9,691 bases of DNA from the NCBI GenBank assembly GCA_937886455.1, contig CALGCU010000191.1, positions 1 through 9,691 of the forward strand. Direction: 5' to 3'. Positions 7,471 to 9,691 of this stretch are shown in pieces. Each line of letters opens with the position of its first letter. Positions within the stretch are counted from its first letter, which is position 1. The DNA comes from an uncultured Bacteroidales bacterium (GTDB lineage: Bacteria > Bacteroidota > Bacteroidia > Bacteroidales > Paludibacteraceae). The notes beneath the pieces were generated by a model that was not told the origin of the DNA, did not search any database, and saw nothing but the letters and a program-made list of their open reading frames with translations. The translations under genes and the position numbers were made by a program.

Positions 7471-8638
7471 TTCTTTCTGTTAGAATCAAAATATGTTTGC
7501 CTTGGTAGGTGGTGCCGAACAGATGTTGGGTGCCACCTTCTTTTATGTTGAGTTTTTTTCGTAGTTCTTCTGCACTGATGGGGAAATTGCGTGTTGCAAT
7601 AGTGCATTGTGAACATGTGGTGCGTAGTTGTTTAATGGATTTTTTGTCCATGTTGTGACAACTGATTACTCGGAAGCATTTGCCTTGATGGTTGTCTGTG
7701 TAGTGAGGTGAGGTGTAGAGATGACTATTGGTGTCTAATTTCTGTAGGTTGAGCCGCTGGGCATATAGTTTAAATCCTCCTGCTTTCATGATTGATGAGC
7801 CGGGTTCATAGAGGTAGTGGTCTATGTGCTCGCTCAGTGTGCAAGGGCATGCTTGTTCTTCTTCTGTGGTAAAACTGAATGTGGAATGCGTCTCCCCTTG
7901 TAGTTCTACGGCATGAATCATGGGTGTGGATGAGGTGTCTTCGTGTAGGTGTAGTAATAACTCCTTGCATTCGTTTTTCACAGAGATAATGTATGCTTCT
8001 TTCACCGGAAGGGAGTGTAGTGCCTGTGATAGGTCTAACATCGGTGAGAGTTTTACCCATACATGTCGTTTGTTATGGAGGAGTAGGGGTAGGTGTTCTA
8101 TGATATTGGGTTCGCAATCGCTGATTTGTACCACTTTGCCGCCTATCTTGTCGCGACGAGCAGGGTCAAGATAGATGACGTCAGCCTCAGTGTGTGTGCT
8201 CAGGAAATCGATTCCGTCGCCGTTATGACAGTGTATGTGTTTCTTCCCGAGTAGATTGAAGTTGTGTCGGGCGATGGTGTATAGTTCTTGATTGCGCTCG
8301 ATGTAGTCAATGGTGTTGAAGTTGTCAGCCAATGATAAACAGTCAATTCCGAAACCTCCAGTCAAGTCCATGAGGTGTGTACCTCTGATGATTTTTGCTT
8401 TGAAGGCAGCTGTTTCCTCTGATGAACATTGTTCTAAGGAAAGTCTTACCGGTAGTATGAGTTGTAGGTTATGATAGAATTGGGGTAGTTTTTGTTTGAT
8501 TTGTTGTCGTCCACTTATTTGTTGTAGAGCAAAGGCCACATCGACTTCGGGGTCGGTGCAGCCTTTCAATGCCAACGAACGCACATCGTCATTGATGTGT
8601 GTTGTGATAAATCGTTGTGTGGCTTCTGTGATTACCAC
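7457..8638 (-). CDS. THUMP-like / PG_1098-type class I SAM-dependent methyltransferase
   Basis: This 393-aa protein matches the Bacteroidales methyltransferase family represented by Porphyromonas PG_1098. An N-terminal helical region (1-85) precedes a Rossmann-fold methyltransferase core. Motif I is LMDLTGGFGID (about 89-99), the ribose-binding acidic residue is E114 in DYIERNQEL, NGDG (139-142) follows, and YLDPARR (156-162) is the motif IV position. A ferredoxin-like segment with SSIMKAGGFKLYAQRLNL precedes a THUMP-like C-terminal domain (about 320-390). The architecture suggests a cytoplasmic RNA methyltransferase, but the target base is not known to me. The start is a GTG (8636-8638) overlapping the upstream lipoprotein stop: no ATG, GTG or TTG occurs in frame upstream before a stop, so translation is probably coupled. 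It is the last gene of a three-gene operon and ends with TAA inside the end of cvpA. Confidence 0.9.
   Translation of the reverse strand: MVITEATQRFITTHINDDVRSLALKGCTDPEVDVAFALQQISGRQQIKQKLPQFYHNLQLILPVRLSLEQCSSEETAAFKAKIIRGTHLMDLTGGFGIDCLSLADNFNTIDYIERNQELYTIARHNFNLLGKKHIHCHNGDGIDFLSTHTEADVIYLDPARRDKIGGKVVQISDCEPNIIEHLPLLLHNKRHVWVKLSPMLDLSQALHSLPVKEAYIISVKNECKELLLHLHEDTSSTPMIHAVELQGETHSTFSFTTEEEQACPCTLSEHIDHYLYEPGSSIMKAGGFKLYAQRLNLQKLDTNSHLYTSPHYTDNHQGKCFRVISCHNMDKKSIKQLRTTCSQCTIATRNFPISAEELRKKLNIKEGGTQHLFGTTYQGKHILILTERITHS
7469..7487. other. small hairpin at the convergent gene junction
   Basis: GATTCT (7469-7474) and AGAATC (7482-7487) can pair around a 7-nt loop, symmetrically on both strands. 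No U-run follows on either strand, so it is at best a weak terminator or RNA 3' end structure. It overlaps the cvpA stop and the last codons of the methyltransferase gene. Confidence 0.35.
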
Positions 8639-9120
8639 ATCAATACTAAGCGGAAATTCATTTCTCCCGGTGCAATGCTTGCATCAGTGGGGAAGTCGGA
8701 ATAGGTAACGTATATGTTTACATTTCCCACCATGTAGTCAAAGTCGGTGGTTTCTGTCCACAAATACCATTCTTCAGCACTCACCACTTCCTCTTTGTGT
8801 CTCACACAAGGCAGGAGTTGTTGAGATGCGTTGGCGGTTCCTCCGTCATATTCGATGTAACATTGTACTAATCCACTGTCGTAGATAAAGGCGTCTAATT
8901 CGGGTACATCAAATGAGGCTACGTAGAATGGATTGTTGCCATCAGAGTCGGTACGTCTTTCCCAATCACTTGCACCTGCATGGAGATTGATTACCTCCCA
9001 TTGTGTACTTTCACCGGCAGGTCCTTGTGGTCCCTGTGGTCCTGCTGGTCCTTGAGGTCCTTCACATGAAAGGATGGTCATCGCAAAGACAGCGAGTAGA
9101 ATACCATAGATTTTTTTCAT
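8632..9120 (-). CDS. collagen-like lipoprotein
   Basis: This encodes 162 aa. Residues 1-18 are a lipoprotein signal peptide ending TILS before Cys19. Directly after the Cys comes a collagen-like stretch of G-X-Y triplets, residues 21-38: GPQ GPA GPQ GPQ GPA GES. The remaining ~120 residues start with TQWEVINL, are beta-rich and end MNFRLVLMW, an ending I associate with a Bacteroidales family of short collagen-like lipoproteins of unknown function. Cys83 and Cys101 in the C-terminal part could form a disulfide. The triplet tract is too short to be a stable collagen helix alone; it may act as a flexible spacer or trimerisation linker that holds the domain away from the membrane. The acidic +2 residue (Glu20) does not clearly decide sorting. 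The gene starts 18 nt after the Dabb gene and its TAA (8632-8634) overlaps the methyltransferase GTG, so it is the middle gene of the operon. Confidence 0.85.
   Translation of the reverse strand: MKKIYGILLAVFAMTILSCEGPQGPAGPQGPQGPAGESTQWEVINLHAGASDWERRTDSDGNNPFYVASFDVPELDAFIYDSGLVQCYIEYDGGTANASQQLLPCVRHKEEVVSAEEWYLWTETTDFDYMVGNVNIYVTYSDFPTDASIAPGEMNFRLVLMW
9016..9060 (-). repeat. 9-bp-periodic collagen-triplet repeat inside the lipoprotein gene
   Basis: Five G-X-Y codon triplets in a row (residues 21-35) give near-identical 9-bp units, visible on the given strand as repeated GGTCC about every 9 bases. The units differ at third codon positions and by CCT/CCA and CAA/CAG. Such tracts can gain or lose units by slippage without changing frame. 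Confidence 0.8.
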
Positions 9121-9138
9121 TGTTTGTGTATTTTAGAA

Positions 9139-9444
9139 TTAATATTCATAATCAACAGCTGCTCTTCCACATCTCACTTTTGCTATAAAAGAAGCTACTT
9201 TTACATGTTCGGGATGAACTTGATAAGCATCTACATCTGCAAAACTGTCAAACTCACATAAAAGACATACATCATAGTCTGTCTTTGTTGCGTTAGGAAT
9301 GTTGATGCCTACTTCTGCTTTTTTCAAACAAGGTACTAAGTTGACCAAGTTTTCCAGTCCTTCTTTAATTTTTTGAGCATTCTCTAACTTTGTGCAGCCT
9401 TCTGCTTCGTCTAACAGACGAAAGAAAACAATGTGCTTTACCAT
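9139..9444 (-). CDS. Dabb-domain (stress-responsive A/B barrel) protein
   Basis: This 101-aa protein fits the Dabb family, small alpha-beta dimers with a ferredoxin-like fold. It starts MVKHIVFFRL, the typical first strand with the conserved His4, has a central helix (about 19-36), and carries YQVHPEHVKVASFI near the end, matching the family HPEH region. Most members have no known reaction; some plant relatives act in polyketide or stress pathways. The start ATG at 9442-9444 is preferred over the frame's earlier ATGs up to 9573, because the added 43 residues do not look like the family and would begin upstream of the near-consensus promoter at 9479-9510. It is the first gene of the three-gene operon, 18 nt ahead of the collagen-like lipoprotein gene. 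No secretion signal is present, so it is likely cytoplasmic. Confidence 0.9.
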   Translation of the reverse strand: MVKHIVFFRLLDEAEGCTKLENAQKIKEGLENLVNLVPCLKKAEVGINIPNATKTDYDVCLLCEFDSFADVDAYQVHPEHVKVASFIAKVRCGRAAVDYEY

Positions 9445-9478
9445 GTGTGTTAGTTTGTAAGGTTTTTGAAATACAACG

Positions 9479-9510
9479 CAAATGTACATTAAACCATTCA
9501 ATATTGCAAA
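9479..9510 (-). promoter_or_regulatory. near-consensus Bacteroidetes promoter of the Dabb-lipoprotein-methyltransferase operon
   Basis: On the reverse strand TTTG (9507-9510) is followed by 20 nt and then TACATTTG (9479-9486), an exact match to TAnnTTTG with normal spacing. Transcription would start near 9472, leaving a leader of about 28 nt before the ATG at 9444. This also supports the shorter start of the Dabb gene. Confidence 0.72.
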
Positions 9511-9593
9511 TGAATAGGGTAGGTTTTTACTATATCCCATGTCCTTTCTCGGTGTGTTGTCCCTTACATCCATCTGCCCTATGTGAAGGTAGT

Positions 9594-9659
9594 TAGTTCC
9601 TATCTAGTTCCTACCTAGTTCCTACCTAGTTCCTACCTAGTTCCTATCTAGTTGGTATC
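9594..9659. repeat. 11-bp tandem repeat array, six units
   Basis: Six head-to-tail units of TAGTTCCTAYC occur at 9594-9604, 9605-9615, 9616-9626, 9627-9637, 9638-9648 and 9649-9659. Units 1 and 5 read TATC, units 2-4 read TACC, and unit 6 is degenerate (TAGTTGGTATC). Every unit junction forms the palindrome CTAG, giving five CTAG sites exactly 11 bp apart. CTAG places TAG stops on both strands, and an 11-bp period rotates the frame, so no frame can cross the array: it is non-coding. It lies about 85 bp upstream of the operon promoter at 9479-9510. Its function is unknown. Confidence 0.93.
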
Positions 9660-9691
9660 TGTTTTTATTGCTATGATGATGGATGGGGCGA

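Noticed and set aside
9445..9573. N-terminal extension of the Dabb protein by 43 residues
   Set aside because: The extension has no family resemblance, its ATG lies upstream of a near-consensus promoter (9479-9510), and the internal ATG at 9442-9444 begins exactly with the Dabb start pattern MVKHIV.
9594..9659. CRISPR array or replication iterons
   Set aside because: The 11-bp units are contiguous with no spacers, so it is not CRISPR; no replication initiator gene or origin features are nearby to support iterons.

Overview
The window looks like a chromosomal segment of a gut-type Bacteroidales bacterium (Bacteroides/Prevotella relatives). The evidence is a SusC-like TonB-dependent receptor with a carboxypeptidase-regulatory-like N-terminal domain, a DUF5689-type lipoprotein, a PG_1098/THUMP-like methyltransferase, moderately AT-rich DNA, no Shine-Dalgarno sequences at the starts, and promoter-like boxes of the Bacteroidetes type (TTTG ... 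TAnnTTTG). It is an ordinary chromosomal region: no insertion sequence, integrase, phage gene, CRISPR array, tRNA or rRNA was seen.

Layout. (1) 1-1053 (+): 3' part of an altronate dehydratase gene (uxaA, hexuronate catabolism), broken by an apparent 20-nt deletion that shifts the frame, then a strong terminator near 1157-1203. (2) 1417-2304 (-): an unrecognised membrane protein with a signal peptide, about five membrane segments and a C-terminal zinc-knuckle region. (3) 2305-2699: a divergent intergenic region with a promoter candidate on each side. (4) 2700-6923 (+): a two-gene outer-membrane uptake operon, an intact TonB-dependent receptor of 1049 aa followed by a DUF5689-type lipoprotein gene interrupted by an in-frame TGA at 6321. 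A strong terminator closes it. (5) 6988-7470 (+): a CvpA-family inner-membrane protein. (6) 7457-9444 (-): a compact three-gene operon, transcribed in the order Dabb-domain protein, collagen-like lipoprotein, SAM-dependent methyltransferase. It has a near-consensus promoter at 9479-9510, a 7-nt stop/start overlap, and its end overlaps the end of cvpA by 14 nt. (7) 9594-9659: a non-coding tandem array of six 11-bp units upstream of that operon.

The receptor and lipoprotein would form a TonB-dependent outer-membrane import pair for an unknown ligand, with the DUF5689 lipoprotein in the position where SusD normally lies. The altronate dehydratase would act later, in the cytoplasmic breakdown of galacturonate. 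Two of eight genes carry a single disabling lesion while otherwise looking conserved, so the lesions are recent, or they are sequence errors, or one of them is recoded. I did not find a clear new biological system. The most notable items are the in-frame TGA, the frameshifted uxaA, the collagen-like lipoprotein operon and the 11-bp array.
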